Shown in pieces: positions 17,728 to 27,020 of a DNA stretch of 64,000 bases (the first letter of the stretch is position 1; each line of letters begins with the position of its first letter). The DNA is from Streptomyces sp. HPF1205 (GTDB lineage: Bacteria; Actinomycetota; Actinomycetes; Streptomycetales; Streptomycetaceae). Both the position numbers and the translations under genes were made by a program. The notes beneath the pieces are model-generated. The model did no database searches, was not told where the DNA came from, and saw only the letters and a program-made list of their open reading frames with translations. Location: the NCBI RefSeq assembly GCF_020400825.1, contig NZ_JAINVH010000001.1, forward strand, positions 310,001 through 374,000, given 5' to 3'.

Positions 17728-18723
17728 TCAGGTCAGCGGTACCCGGACGTCCTTAAGGACTTTCGCTGTGATGTCTGCGGCGTCGCTGATGGACGTGCCG
17801 TTGCCGCTGCCCGTCATCGCAACGGTCGCATCGATCGGGATGACGTAGCCCACCGTGCTGTAGTCGGCCCACATGCAGATGGTAGTTGTGATCGACTTGC
17901 CCGAGCTGGTCTGGGTGCTCTTGACCTGCTGGCACTTCATGATCGCATCGTCGGCACCGGCCGGATGGACGGTCTGCGGACTGCCGATCAGCTCTTCCTT
18001 GTTACCGTCGCTGCCGCTCTGCTGCGATGACTTGGTTTTGGCGTCGGCGAACATGCCGTCCACAACCTTCCCCGGGTCCTTGATGGTGCCGTAGACACCA
18101 CTGAACTCAAGGTACTTGCCGGTGAGCTCGCTGCCGCTGATGTAGCTTGCGGTGACCTTCGTCGGTTCCGTCACGCCCAGCGATTTCATCTTGGCCAAGT
18201 CGTCGTCGTCAAACCCGTCCGAGCTGGACGAGTCGGCGCTCTTCTTGTACGTGCCCGCCACCGTCGCCGGTGTGATCAGCTTGTACTTCTTGCCGTCGTT
18301 CTTCAGCGAGCCGCTGTCGCCGCCGCTGCCCTTGGTGACGAAGAAGACGCCCGCGCCGATCGCGACCAGCGCGACCACCGCGCCGACGATGATCCCGGTG
18401 CGCTTGCCGCTGCCGCCGCCCTGCGGCGGGACCGGCCCCTGCGGGTAGCCACCGTAGGGCTGCTGCTGCTGGGGCGGGACCTGGCCGTACGCAGGAGGCT
18501 GCTGGGGCGGGACCTGGCCGTACGCGGGGGGCTGCTGCGGCGGCGCCTGCTGCGGGTACCCGTAACCGGGCTGCCCCTGCTGCGCCCCGTACCCGGGCTG
18601 CGGCTGACCGTAGCCGGGCTGCTGCTGGCCGTACCCGGGGGGCGGGGGCTGCTGCGGCTGACCGTATCCGCCGCCCTGGGGCTGCTGCCCGTACGGGTTC
18701 GGCGGCGGCTGGTTGTAACTCAT
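17728..18723 (-). CDS. Pro/Gln/Gly/Tyr-rich single-pass membrane protein
   Basis: A 331-residue protein of unknown function. Residues 1-105 are a low-complexity cytoplasmic tail of YGQ, PGYG and PPQQ motifs, including the tandem unit PPAYGQVPPQQ. One transmembrane helix (about 109-129) follows the basic GKR. Residues 130-331 form an extracytoplasmic domain rich in Ser, Lys and Asp, ending VLKDVRVPLT. This layout is common in Streptomyces membrane proteins; the tail may phase-separate or bind partners. The ATG at 18723 is used because the Pro-rich repeats begin there. It is divergent from valS, with 115 bases between. Confidence 0.85.
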   Translation of the reverse strand: MSYNQPPPNPYGQQPQGGGYGQPQQPPPPGYGQQQPGYGQPQPGYGAQQGQPGYGYPQQAPPQQPPAYGQVPPQQPPAYGQVPPQQQQPYGGYPQGPVPPQGGGSGKRTGIIVGAVVALVAIGAGVFFVTKGSGGDSGSLKNDGKKYKLITPATVAGTYKKSADSSSSDGFDDDDLAKMKSLGVTEPTKVTASYISGSELTGKYLEFSGVYGTIKDPGKVVDGMFADAKTKSSQQSGSDGNKEELIGSPQTVHPAGADDAIMKCQQVKSTQTSSGKSITTTICMWADYSTVGYVIPIDATVAMTGSGNGTSISDAADITAKVLKDVRVPLT

Positions 18724-18826
18724 GGGTTCGTCCCCTCCGTTAACGAGTCCGCTCATCCTCGCGGATGGCGGACACGCTCCCGGCAGCGGGGGCGCAACTG
18801 ATTCGTCACAGGTTTGTCAGCCCCCG

Positions 18827-18832
18827 TAGAAT
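18827..18832 (+). promoter_or_regulatory. -10 box of valS, predicted leaderless
   Basis: TAGAAT ends 6 bases before the valS GTG start, so transcription should begin at or next to the start codon. No Shine-Dalgarno sequence is present. Confidence 0.6.
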
Positions 18833-18838
18833 CCAGCC

Positions 18839-21472
18839 GTGACCGAGAACCCTCAGCAGGGCCCCGCTCGCGGGCCGCACGACAGCAACCCGCCACTGCC
18901 GACCCAGTACGCGCCGGCCGAGGTAGAGGGGAAGCTGTACGAGCGCTGGGTGGAGCGCGGCTATTTCGAGGCCGACGCCAAGAGCGACAAGCCGCCGTAC
19001 ACCATCGTCATCCCGCCGCCGAACGTCACCGGCACCCTCCACCTGGGGCACGCCTTCCAGCACACGCTCATGGACGCCCTCACCCGCCGCAAGCGGATGC
19101 AGGGCTACGAGGCGCTGTGGCTGCCCGGCATGGACCACGCCGGCATCGCCACCCAGAACAAGGTCGAGCAGCAGCTCGCCGAGGAGGGCAAGTCGCGGCA
19201 CGACATCGGCCGCGAGGCGTTCGTCGAGCGCGTCTGGCAGTGGAAAGAGGAGTACGGCGGCAGGATCCTCGGCCAGATGCGCCGGCTCGGCGACGGCGTC
19301 GACTGGTCCCGTGAGCGCTTCACGATGGACGAGGGCCTGTCCAACGCGGTCCAGACGATCTTCAAGAAGCTCTACGACGACGGGCTGATCTACCGCGCCG
19401 AGCGGATCATCAACTGGTGCCCGCGCTGCCTGACCGCCATCTCCGACATCGAGGTGGAGTACCAGGAGGACGACGGCGAGCTGGTCTCGATCAGGTACGG
19501 CGAGGGCGAGGACGCCGTCGTCGTGGCCACCACCCGCGCCGAGACGATGCTCGGCGACACCGCGGTCGCCGTCCACCCCGACGACGAGCGCTACCGGCAC
19601 CTGGTCGGCAAGCGCATCAAGCTGCCGCTGACCGACCGCACGATCCCGGTGGTCGCCGACGCGCACGTCGACCCGGAGTTCGGCACGGGCGCGGTCAAGG
19701 TCACCCCGGCCCACGACCCCAACGACTTCGCGATCGGGCAGCGGCACGGCCTGGAGTCGCTGACGATCATGGACGAGCGCGGCATCATCACCGTCCACGG
19801 CCCCTTCCAGGGACTGGACCGGTTCGAGGCCCGCAGCACCATCGTCGGCGCCTTGCGCGAACAGGGCAGGATCGTCGCCGAGAAGCGGCCGTACATCCAC
19901 TCGGTGGGCCACTGCTCGCGCTGCAGCACCACCATCGAACCGCGGCTGTCGCTGCAGTGGTGGGTCAAGGTCGCCCCGCTGGCGAAGGCCGCGGGCGACG
20001 CGGTCCGCGACGGACGGGTCACCATCCACCCCAAGGAGATGGAGAAGCGGTACTTCGACTGGGTCGACAACATGCACGACTGGTGCATCTCGCGCCAGCT
20101 GTGGTGGGGCCACCGCATCCCGGTCTGGTACGGACCGGACGGCGAGCAGGTCTGCCTCGGCCCCGACGACCCCAGGCCCGGTGACGGCTGGACCCAGGAC
20201 TCGGACGTCCTGGACACCTGGTTCTCCTCCGGCCTGTGGCCGTTCTCCACGCTGGGCTGGCCGGAGCGCACCCCGGACCTGGAGAAGTTCTATCCGACCG
20301 ACGTCCTGCTCACCGGCCACGACATCATCTTCTTCTGGGTCGCCCGGATGATGATGTTCGGCCTGTACGCGATGGACGGCGTGGCGCCGTTCCACACCAT
20401 CGCGCTGACCGGCCTGGTCCGCGACGAGTTCGGCAAGAAGATGTCCAAGTCCAACCCCAACTCGGTGGACCCGCTGGACTGGATGAACGCCTACGGCTCC
20501 GACGCCGTCCGCTTCACCCTGGCCACCGGCGCCAACCCGGGGGCGGACGTGCCCATCGGCGAGGACTGGGTCAAGGCGTCCCGCAACTTCGCCAACAAGA
20601 TCTGGAACGCCACCCGGTTCGCGCTGATGAACGGCGCCACCGTCGAGGGCCCGCTGCCGGCGCCCGAGCGGCTGTCCGCCGCCGACCGGTGGATCCTGTC
20701 CCGGCTGAACCGGGTGGTCGCCGAGGTCGACGGCTACTACGACGACTACCAGTTCGCCAAGCTCAGCGACGCGCTCTACCACTTCGCGTGGGACGAGGTC
20801 TTCGACTGGTACGTCGAGCTGTCCAAGACCGCCTTCCAGAAGGGCGGCGAGGGCGCCGAGGTGTCCGGCAGGGTCCTGGGCGAGGTCCTCGACGTGATGC
20901 TGCGGCTGCTGCACCCGGTCGTCCCGTTCGTCACCGAGACGCTGTGGACCACGCTCACCGGCCGCGAGTCGCTGGTGATCGCCTCCTGGCCGGCCGACAG
21001 CGGCTTCCGCGACCCGGCGGCCGAGGCGGAGATCGCCGAGGTCCGGCGGGTGGTCACCGAGGTCCGCAGGTTCCGCTCGGACCAGGGGCTGCAGCCCGGC
21101 CAGCGGGTGCCCGCACGGCTGACCCTGGGCGGCACCATCCTGGTGCCGCACGAGGACGCCATCCGGCAGCTCCTGCGGCTGCAGCCGCCCGCCGAGGGCT
21201 TCCACGCCACCGCGACCCTGCCGGTGGCCGGCGCGACCGTCGAGCTGGACCTGTCCGGCACCATCGACGTGGCGGCCGAGCGCAAGCGCCTGGCCAAGGA
21301 CCTCGCGGCGGCCGAGAAGGAGAAGGAACAGGCGCACAAGAAGCTCGGCAACGAGGGCTTCCTCGCCAAGGCGCCGGAGAAGGTCGTCGAGGGCATCCGC
21401 GCCAGGCTCGCGGTCGCCGAGTCCGACATCGCCCGGATCGGCGCCCAGCTCGCGGCGCTCCCGGAGGCGTAG
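18839..21472 (+). CDS. valS: Valyl-tRNA synthetase
   Basis: An 877-residue class I synthetase charging tRNA-Val. The HIGH motif is HLGH at residues 68-71 and KMSKS is at 534-538. The CP1 editing domain between them contains the [19 protein letters not shown] stretch. The C-terminus has the anticodon-binding helical bundle and a ValS coiled-coil arm with lysine/glutamate-rich sequence ([17 protein letters not shown]). The GTG start lies 6 bases after a TAGAAT box without an RBS, suggesting a leaderless mRNA. folC follows after a hairpin. Confidence 0.97.
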   Translation: MTENPQQGPARGPHDSNPPLPTQYAPAEVEGKLYERWVERGYFEADAKSDKPPYTIVIPPPNVTGTLHLGHAFQHTLMDALTRRKRMQGYEALWLPGMDHAGIATQNKVEQQLAEEGKSRHDIGREAFVERVWQWKEEYGGRILGQMRRLGDGVDWSRERFTMDEGLSNAVQTIFKKLYDDGLIYRAERIINWCPRCLTAISDIEVEYQEDDGELVSIRYGEGEDAVVVATTRAETMLGDTAVAVHPDDERYRHLVGKRIKLPLTDRTIPVVADAHVDPEFGTGAVKVTPAHDPNDFAIGQRHGLESLTIMDERGIITVHGPFQGLDRFEARSTIVGALREQGRIVAEKRPYIHSVGHCSRCSTTIEPRLSLQWWVKVAPLAKAAGDAVRDGRVTIHPKEMEKRYFDWVDNMHDWCISRQLWWGHRIPVWYGPDGEQVCLGPDDPRPGDGWTQDSDVLDTWFSSGLWPFSTLGWPERTPDLEKFYPTDVLLTGHDIIFFWVARMMMFGLYAMDGVAPFHTIALTGLVRDEFGKKMSKSNPNSVDPLDWMNAYGSDAVRFTLATGANPGADVPIGEDWVKASRNFANKIWNATRFALMNGATVEGPLPAPERLSAADRWILSRLNRVVAEVDGYYDDYQFAKLSDALYHFAWDEVFDWYVELSKTAFQKGGEGAEVSGRVLGEVLDVMLRLLHPVVPFVTETLWTTLTGRESLVIASWPADSGFRDPAAEAEIAEVRRVVTEVRRFRSDQGLQPGQRVPARLTLGGTILVPHEDAIRQLLRLQPPAEGFHATATLPVAGATVELDLSGTIDVAAERKRLAKDLAAAEKEKEQAHKKLGNEGFLAKAPEKVVEGIRARLAVAESDIARIGAQLAALPEA

Positions 21473-21487
21473 CCCGTTCGTGACGCG

Positions 21488-21517
21488 GCGGGCCCGGACC
21501 GAAAGGTGCGGGCCCGC
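21488..21517 (+). terminator. Hairpin between valS and folC
   Basis: A 9-bp stem GCGGGCCCG/CGGGCCCGC with a 12-base loop starts 16 bases after the valS stop, immediately before the folC promoter. Confidence 0.7.
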
Positions 21518-21522
21518 TTCCG

Positions 21523-21528
21523 TAGACT
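21523..21528 (+). promoter_or_regulatory. -10 box of folC, predicted leaderless
   Basis: TAGACT ends 7 bases before the folC GTG start and directly follows the valS hairpin. No RBS is present. Confidence 0.6.
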
Positions 21529-21535
21529 GGACGCC

Positions 21536-23092
21536 GTGAGCAACCCCCCCAGCGACGAGCAGCCGTACGAGACCGACGGGCCGGACGGAACGGACGGGAC
21601 GTACGACGCCGCCGGTGACGAGGACCGGCAGCCGCCGCGCGAGGCCGACATGGCCGTCATCGAGGCCGGCAGCCGCACCCTGCGGGCCCAGGTCTCCCCG
21701 CCCTCGCCCGAGGACGACGTCCCGGGCCGGCCGGCCGACCCCGCGCTGGACCGGGAGCTGCGCGAGGTGGAGGAGGAGCTGCTCGGCCGCTGGCCGGAGA
21801 CCAAGCTCGACCCGTCGCTGGACCGGATGACCGCGCTCATGGACATCCTCGGCGAGCCGCAGCGCACCTATCCGGCGATCCACGTCACCGGAACCAACGG
21901 CAAGACCAGCACCGCCCGCATGATCGAACGGCTGCTGCTCGCCTTCGACCTGCGCACCGGCCGCTACACCAGCCCCCACGTCCAGTCCGTCACCGAGCGC
22001 ATCAGCCTGGACGGCGTCCCGATCTCCGCCGAGCGCTTCATCGAGACCTACCGCGACCTGCGGCCCTACATCGCGATGGTCGACGAGACCCGGCCGCACC
22101 GGCTGTCCTTCTTCGAGGTGCTCACCGGGATGGCGTACGCGGCCTTCGCGGACGCGCCGGTGGACGTCGCCGTGGTCGAGGTCGGCATGGGCGGCAGCTG
22201 GGACGCCACCAACGTGGTGGACGGCCAGGTGGCCGTGATCACCCCGATCGCCCTGGACCACACCGAGCGGCTGGGCCCCACGCCGGGCGACATCGCGGTG
22301 GAGAAGGGCGGCATCATCAAGAAGGACGCCACCGCCGTCATCGCCCAGCAGCCGGCCGACGCCGCCAAGGTGCTGCTCAAGCGGGCCGTCGAGGTCGACG
22401 CGACCGTGGCCCGGGAGGGCATGGAGTTCGGCGTGCTCCACCGCGAACTGGCCGTCGGCGGGCAGATGCTCACCCTGCGCGGCCTCGGCGGCGAGTACGA
22501 GCAGGTGTTCCTGCCGCTGCACGGCGAGCACCAGGCGCACAACGCGGCCATAGCGCTCGCCGCGGTCGAGGCGTTCTTCGGCATCGGCAGCATGCACCAC
22601 CGCATCCTCGACCTGGACACCGTGCGGCAGGCGTTCGCCTCCGTCACCTCGCCCGGCCGGCTGGAGGTGGTGCGCCGCAGCCCCACCGTGCTGCTGGACG
22701 CCGCGCACAACCCGGCCGGCGCGCAGGTCACCGCGGCCGCCGTCAGCGAGGTCTTCGGCTTCACCCATCTGGTGGGCGTCGTCGGGCCGAGCGGCGACAA
22801 GGACGTGCGGGGCCTGCTGGAGGCCTTCGAGCCGGTCTTCGCCGAGGTCGTGGTGACCCGCAACTCCACCAAGCGCGCGATGGACATCGACGAACTGGCC
22901 GCGCTCGCGGTCGAGGTGTTCGGCGAGGAGCGGGTGCAGGTCGAGACGCGGCTCGACGACGCGCTGGAGGCGGCCATCACCCTGGCCGAGGAGGAGGGCG
23001 CGTACGCCGGGGCCGGGGTGCTGGTCACCGGTTCGGTCATCACGGTGGGAGAGGCCCGGCTGCTGCTGGGCCCGCAAGGGACTGCGAAATAA
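21536..23092 (+). CDS. folC: Folylpolyglutamate synthase / dihydrofolate synthase
   Basis: A 518-residue Mur-ligase-family enzyme adding glutamate to folates (and to dihydropteroate). The ATP-binding loop TGTNGKTSTARM lies near residue 117. DETRPHRLSFFEVLTGMAY, VGMGGSWDATN and LLDAAHNPAGA are further signatures. The first 70 or so residues are an acidic, Pro-rich extension not found in the E. coli enzyme but usual in Streptomyces. The GTG at 21536 is preferred because TAGACT sits 7 bases upstream, implying a leaderless transcript. DUF4233 and ndk follow in the same order as Rv2447c-Rv2445c. Confidence 0.95.
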   Translation: MSNPPSDEQPYETDGPDGTDGTYDAAGDEDRQPPREADMAVIEAGSRTLRAQVSPPSPEDDVPGRPADPALDRELREVEEELLGRWPETKLDPSLDRMTALMDILGEPQRTYPAIHVTGTNGKTSTARMIERLLLAFDLRTGRYTSPHVQSVTERISLDGVPISAERFIETYRDLRPYIAMVDETRPHRLSFFEVLTGMAYAAFADAPVDVAVVEVGMGGSWDATNVVDGQVAVITPIALDHTERLGPTPGDIAVEKGGIIKKDATAVIAQQPADAAKVLLKRAVEVDATVAREGMEFGVLHRELAVGGQMLTLRGLGGEYEQVFLPLHGEHQAHNAAIALAAVEAFFGIGSMHHRILDLDTVRQAFASVTSPGRLEVVRRSPTVLLDAAHNPAGAQVTAAAVSEVFGFTHLVGVVGPSGDKDVRGLLEAFEPVFAEVVVTRNSTKRAMDIDELAALAVEVFGEERVQVETRLDDALEAAITLAEEEGAYAGAGVLVTGSVITVGEARLLLGPQGTAK

Positions 23093-23104
23093 GGGGCCGC
23101 GGGC

Positions 23105-23473
23105 ATGCGGACGCTGTGTTCGAGCACGCTGATCAGTGAGTTCTTCGTCATCGGCTTCGCCGGGCTGGTCGCGATGAAGCACCCGGACCTGTCCCAGGCC
23201 ACCGTGTGGACGGTGTGCGGGGCGGCGATGGCGGTGTGCGTGCTGCTGTGCGGCATGCTGAGCCGGCCGGGCGCGATCGCGGTTGGCTGGGCGCTGCAGG
23301 CGGCCCTGGTCGCCAGCGGCTTCGTGATCGGTACGATGTACTTCCTCGGTGTGGTCTTCGCGGTCCTGTGGTGGGCGTCCATCCACTACGGCCGCAAGGT
23401 CGACGAGATCCGGGCCCGTGGCGCGGGCGGCACCGGCGGTGGCGGCACCGGGGGCACGGCTTCGCCCGCCTGA
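23105..23473 (+). CDS. DUF4233 membrane protein
   Basis: A 122-residue protein with about four hydrophobic helices and a Gly-rich tail. The start MRTLCSSTLISEFFVIGFAG and the end WWASIHYGRKVDE are typical of DUF4233, an actinobacterial family that sits next to folC and ndk (Rv2446c in M. tuberculosis). Its function is unknown. The ATG lies 12 bases after the folC stop with AAGGGG in between, so it is almost certainly translated from the folC transcript. Confidence 0.9.
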   Translation: MRTLCSSTLISEFFVIGFAGLVAMKHPDLSQATVWTVCGAAMAVCVLLCGMLSRPGAIAVGWALQAALVASGFVIGTMYFLGVVFAVLWWASIHYGRKVDEIRARGAGGTGGGGTGGTASPA

Positions 23474-23549
23474 CGTACCGCCCACCCCCGCCTTGTAGGC
23501 TCGTCGCACATCCGCACGCCGTCCTCGCCCACGCCCCAGGAGCCGCCCT

Positions 23550-23963
23550 GTGTCCCAGCGCACCCTCGTCCTTCTCAAACCGGACGCCGTCCGCCGCGGC
23601 CTGGTCGGGGAACTCCTCGGCCGGATCGAGCGCAAGGCGGGCTGGACGATCAGCGCCCTGGAACTGCGCACCCTCGACCGGCCCACCCTGGAGCAGCACT
23701 ACGCGGAGCACGTCGGACGCCCGTTCTACGAGCCGCTGGTGGAGTTCATGTCCTCCGGCCCGTCGGTCGCCCTCGTGGTCGAGGGGGAGCGGGTCATCGA
23801 GGGCGTACGCGCGCTGGCCGGACCGACCGACCCGATCGCCGCCGCACCGGGCTCGATCCGGGGCGACTTCGGCACCATCACGCGGGAGAACCTGATCCAC
23901 GCCTCGGACTCCGAGCAGTCCGCCGAACGCGAGATCAAGATCTTCTTCCCCGGTCTGGCCTAA
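23550..23963 (+). CDS. ndk: Nucleoside diphosphate kinase
   Basis: A 137-residue enzyme that transfers the gamma-phosphate between nucleoside triphosphates and diphosphates. It starts SQRTLVLLKPDAVRRGLVGE, and the phosphorylated histidine is in ENLIHASDS. RPFYEPLVEFM and GSIRGDFG complete the nucleotide site. The length matches the bacterial family. The GTG has AGGAG 7 bases upstream. It closes the folC cluster; the mre operon starts 204 bases later. Confidence 0.97.
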   Translation: MSQRTLVLLKPDAVRRGLVGELLGRIERKAGWTISALELRTLDRPTLEQHYAEHVGRPFYEPLVEFMSSGPSVALVVEGERVIEGVRALAGPTDPIAAAPGSIRGDFGTITRENLIHASDSEQSAEREIKIFFPGLA

Positions 23964-24065
23964 CAGCCCGCTTGTCCAGGGCATATGGCGAGGTCGAACG
24001 GGAACCAATCACTCCGACACGGCGTCACCATTACAGAGGTCCGCTGTGTGTTCTGATGACAATGA

Positions 24066-24100
24066 CGTCGGAAGCCCGACGAGACGTCGGAACCCCGACG
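24066..24100. promoter_or_regulatory. Two tandem palindromes upstream of mreB
   Basis: CGTCGG-AAGC-CCGACG (24066-24081) and CGTCGG-AACC-CCGACG (24085-24100) are repeated with a 19-base period, about two helical turns. They look like adjacent binding sites for a dimeric regulator. Confidence 0.5.
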
Positions 24101-24101
24101 G

Positions 24102-24127
24102 CGCGCCCGGCCGGGCGCGACTACGAT
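24102..24127 (+). promoter_or_regulatory. mreB promoter: 18-bp palindrome next to a -10 box
   Basis: A perfect palindrome CGCGCCCGG/CCGGGCGCG (24102-24119) fills the space where a -35 element would be. The probable -10 box TACGAT is at 24122-24127. Transcription would begin near 24134, giving a leader of about 34 bases with GGGAAGG. Confidence 0.5.
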
Positions 24128-24167
24128 GGAATCTCCGCTCAAGCTCGGGAAGGCCAGACGTATCCAC

Positions 24168-25202
24168 ATGGCGAACAACATGTCGTTCATCGGCCGTGAC
24201 ATGGCTGTCGACCTCGGGACCGCCAACACGCTGGTGTACGTCAGGGGCCGCGGGATCGTCCTCAACGAGCCCTCGGTGGTGGCGGTCAACACCAACACCG
24301 GAGGCATCCTCGCGGTCGGCGCCGAGGCGAAGAAGATGATCGGGCGCACCCCCGGCAACATCGTCGCGGTGCGTCCGCTGAAGGACGGCGTCATCGCCGA
24401 CTTCGAGATCACCGAGCGCATGCTGCGCTACTTCATCCTCAAGGTGCACAAGCGCCGCTACCTGGCCCGCCCGCGCGTGGTGATCTGCGTGCCGTCGGGT
24501 ATCACGGGCGTCGAGCGGCGCGCGGTCATCGAGGCGTCCACGCAGGCCGGCGCCCGTACCGTGCACATCATCGAGGAGCCCATGGCGGCCGCGATCGGCG
24601 CCGGGCTGCCGGTGCACGAGGCCACCGGCAACATGGTCGTCGACATCGGCGGCGGCACCACCGAGGTGGCGGTCATCAGCCTCGGCGGCATCGTCACCGC
24701 CCAGTCCATCCGGGTGGCGGGCGACGAGCTGGACAACGCGATCATCCAGCACATCAAGAAGGAGTACAGCCTCCTGCTCGGCGAGCGCACCGCGGAGCAG
24801 ATCAAGCTGACGATCGGCTCGGCGTTCGCCACGAAGGCTGACGACGAGCACACCGAGATCCGCGGCCGCGACCTGGTCAGCGGGCTGCCCAAGACCGTGG
24901 TGATCTCGACCGCCGAAGTGCGCAAGGCCATCGAGGAACCCGTCAACGCGATCGTGGACGCGGTGAAGACCACGCTGGACAAGTGCCCGCCGGAGCTGTC
25001 CGGCGACATCATGGACCGCGGCATCGTCCTGGCCGGAGGCGGCGCCCTGCTGCGCGGCCTCGACGAGCGGCTGCGGCACGAGACGGGCATGCCCATCCAC
25101 ATCGCCGAGACGCCGCTGGACTGCGTGGCGCTGGGCGCGGGCAAGTGCGTCGAGGAGTTCGAGGCGCTCCAGCAGGTCCTCGACGCGGCGCCGCGCAGGT
25201 GA
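24168..25202 (+). CDS. mreB: Rod-shape determining actin homologue MreB
   Basis: A 344-residue bacterial actin. Signatures are [15 protein letters not shown] (phosphate 1), [18 protein letters not shown] (phosphate 2) and [15 protein letters not shown] (adenosine). In Streptomyces MreB is not needed for vegetative growth but builds the spore wall together with MreC, MreD, PBP2 and the RodA-like protein encoded next. I start at ATG 24168 ([11 protein letters not shown]), with GGGAAGG about 14 bases upstream; ATG 24180 or 24126 are alternatives. mreC follows after 99 bases. Confidence 0.96.
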   Translation: MANNMSFIGRDMAVDLGTANTLVYVRGRGIVLNEPSVVAVNTNTGGILAVGAEAKKMIGRTPGNIVAVRPLKDGVIADFEITERMLRYFILKVHKRRYLARPRVVICVPSGITGVERRAVIEASTQAGARTVHIIEEPMAAAIGAGLPVHEATGNMVVDIGGGTTEVAVISLGGIVTAQSIRVAGDELDNAIIQHIKKEYSLLLGERTAEQIKLTIGSAFATKADDEHTEIRGRDLVSGLPKTVVISTAEVRKAIEEPVNAIVDAVKTTLDKCPPELSGDIMDRGIVLAGGGALLRGLDERLRHETGMPIHIAETPLDCVALGAGKCVEEFEALQQVLDAAPRR

Positions 25203-25301
25203 CGCGGCCGTAGCGGGACAGGCAGCGACAGCACACTGGCACCGACCGGCCGCGGCCCCCAGCGGCGGCGGGTCCGATGAGGAAGGCACGGACGGGCGCC
25301 C

Positions 25302-26348
25302 GTGAGGGACACACGAGAGAGCCGGCTTCTGCTGGTGCTGCTGGTGGTGGTGGCGTTCGCGCTGATCACCGTGGACATCCACGGCGGTGAGAACTCGGCG
25401 ATGGACCGACCCCGCCGGGCCGCCCAGTCCGTGTTCGGACCGGTGGAGAACGCCGTGGCCGGCGCCGTCGACCCGGTCGGCAACGCGGTCAAGGCGGTGC
25501 GCGACTCCGGTGGACGCAGCAGCACCATCAAGCGCCTGGAACGCGAGAACGAGGCGCTCAAGGAGCAGCTCGGCAGCAAGGACATCACCCGGGCCCGGGC
25601 CGCGGAACTCGACCAGCTGCTCAGGACCGCGGGCGCCGGCCAGTACACCATCAAGGGCGCGCAGGTCATCGCGATAGGAGCGGCCCAGGGCTTCTCCTGG
25701 ACCGTCACCATCGACGCCGGCAGCCACGACGGCATCACCCGCGACATGACGGTCATCAACGGCCAGGGCCTGGTCGGAAGGGTCACCACCGTCGGCCCGT
25801 CGACCTCCACCGTGCTGCTCGCCAACGACCCGGACTTCACCGTCGGTACCCGGCTGGAGGGCTCCATGGAGCTCGGCTTCGCCACCGGCCAGGGCGAGAA
25901 CCCGATGCGGGTGCAACTGCTCAACGGCAAGGCCGCGGTCCACAGGGGCGACCGGATGGTCACCTTCGGCTCGCAGGCGGGCAAGCCCTTCGTGCCCGGC
26001 GTCCCGGTCGGCAAGGTGATCGGCATCGAGCCGTCGGCGGGCAACCTCACCAAGACCGTCGAGGTCCAGCCGTTCGTGAACTTCACCCGGCTCGACATCG
26101 TCGGCGTCGTGGTGGTCGGCCCGCGCACCGACCCGCGCGACAGCGTGCTGCCGCCGCGGCCCACCACCCCGCCGCCGCCGGCCAAACCGAGCGCCAAGCC
26201 CCGTACCAAACCCGGTGACACGCCCTCGGGGGAACCGGGCGGCACCCCGAACCCGGGCGACACCGCCAACCCGGGCGACACCGCCAACCCGAACAACACA
26301 GGCAACCCGGGTGACACCGCGAACCCCGGTACCTCGCCCACCCCCTAG
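25302..26348 (+). CDS. mreC: Rod-shape determining protein MreC
   Basis: A 348-residue bitopic protein that scaffolds the elongation-type wall machine outside the membrane. It has a short cytoplasmic N-terminus, one transmembrane helix (about 8-24), a coiled coil (IKRLERENEALKEQL) and the MreC beta-barrel domain with VGRVTTVGPSTSTVLL. The C-terminal 60 residues are Pro-rich and repeat NPGDTA several times, an extension absent from short MreC proteins. The GTG start lies 99 bases after mreB. mreD begins 12 bases after the stop. Confidence 0.95.
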   Translation: MRDTRESRLLLVLLVVVAFALITVDIHGGENSAMDRPRRAAQSVFGPVENAVAGAVDPVGNAVKAVRDSGGRSSTIKRLERENEALKEQLGSKDITRARAAELDQLLRTAGAGQYTIKGAQVIAIGAAQGFSWTVTIDAGSHDGITRDMTVINGQGLVGRVTTVGPSTSTVLLANDPDFTVGTRLEGSMELGFATGQGENPMRVQLLNGKAAVHRGDRMVTFGSQAGKPFVPGVPVGKVIGIEPSAGNLTKTVEVQPFVNFTRLDIVGVVVVGPRTDPRDSVLPPRPTTPPPPAKPSAKPRTKPGDTPSGEPGGTPNPGDTANPGDTANPNNTGNPGDTANPGTSPTP

Positions 26349-26360
26349 GACGGCTGACCC

Positions 26361-27020
26361 ATGCGCCTCAACCGGATCGTGCTCTCCGCCTTCCTGGTGG
26401 TCATCGCCATGGTCGCCCAGGTCAGCGTGCTGGCCCGACTGCACCTGCCCGGTGCCGTGCCCGACCTGCTGCTGCTCACCGTCCTGGGCCTCGCACTCAG
26501 CTACGGCCACGTCGGCGGCTGCCTGGTCGGCTTCAGCGCCGGCCTGCTCGCCGACATCGCCCCACCGGCCGACCACGCGGTGGGCCGGTACGCGCTCGTG
26601 CTGTGCGTGATCGGATACGCGGCCGGGCTCGCCAAGCCCGAGACGGGCCAACTGCGCACCGCCGCCGGGCCCATGCTCGTGGTGATCGCGGCCGCCGTCA
26701 CCACCACCCTGCTGTACGCGGGCGTCGGCAGCCTCGTCGGCGACACCGCGGGCGCCCACGTCGGCCTGGTCAAGCTGGTGTCCACCGCGACCGTCTACGA
26801 CCTGCTGCTCGCGCCCTTCGTCGTGCCCGTGGTGATGGCCCTGGCCCGGCGCTTCGACCGGGACCCGCTCACCGAGGACGCCTCCGGCGGATACGGCGGC
26901 AGCCGCTTCGGGCCGCGCGGCGGCTTCAGGAGCGCCGCCACCCCGCAGCGCGGCCTGTTCGGCCGCGCGGGCAAGCTGGTCAGGACCACGACGACGGCCA
27001 GGGGCGGGGTCCGCCGATGA
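26361..27020 (+). CDS. mreD: Rod-shape determining protein MreD
   Basis: A 219-residue membrane protein with about five to six helices, starting MRLNRIVLSAFLVVIAMVAQ. LGLALSYGHVGGCLVGFSAG is the typical MreD core. The last 60 residues are cytoplasmic and basic. MreD joins MreC, PBP2 and RodA in the wall-elongation complex. Its stop overlaps the start of the PBP2 gene (ATGA), so the two are translationally coupled. Confidence 0.92.
   Translation: MRLNRIVLSAFLVVIAMVAQVSVLARLHLPGAVPDLLLLTVLGLALSYGHVGGCLVGFSAGLLADIAPPADHAVGRYALVLCVIGYAAGLAKPETGQLRTAAGPMLVVIAAAVTTTLLYAGVGSLVGDTAGAHVGLVKLVSTATVYDLLLAPFVVPVVMALARRFDRDPLTEDASGGYGGSRFGPRGGFRSAATPQRGLFGRAGKLVRTTTTARGGVRR

Noticed and set aside
18724..18838. 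T-box riboswitch before valS
   Set aside because: The gap is only 115 bases, no T-box sequence is present, and the promoter appears to place the transcript start at the GTG.
18806..23686. 1626-codon frame on the minus strand opposite valS and folC
   Set aside because: Its composition is an artefact (Arg/Gly/Val/Asp-rich, no domain), while both plus-strand genes carry complete motifs.
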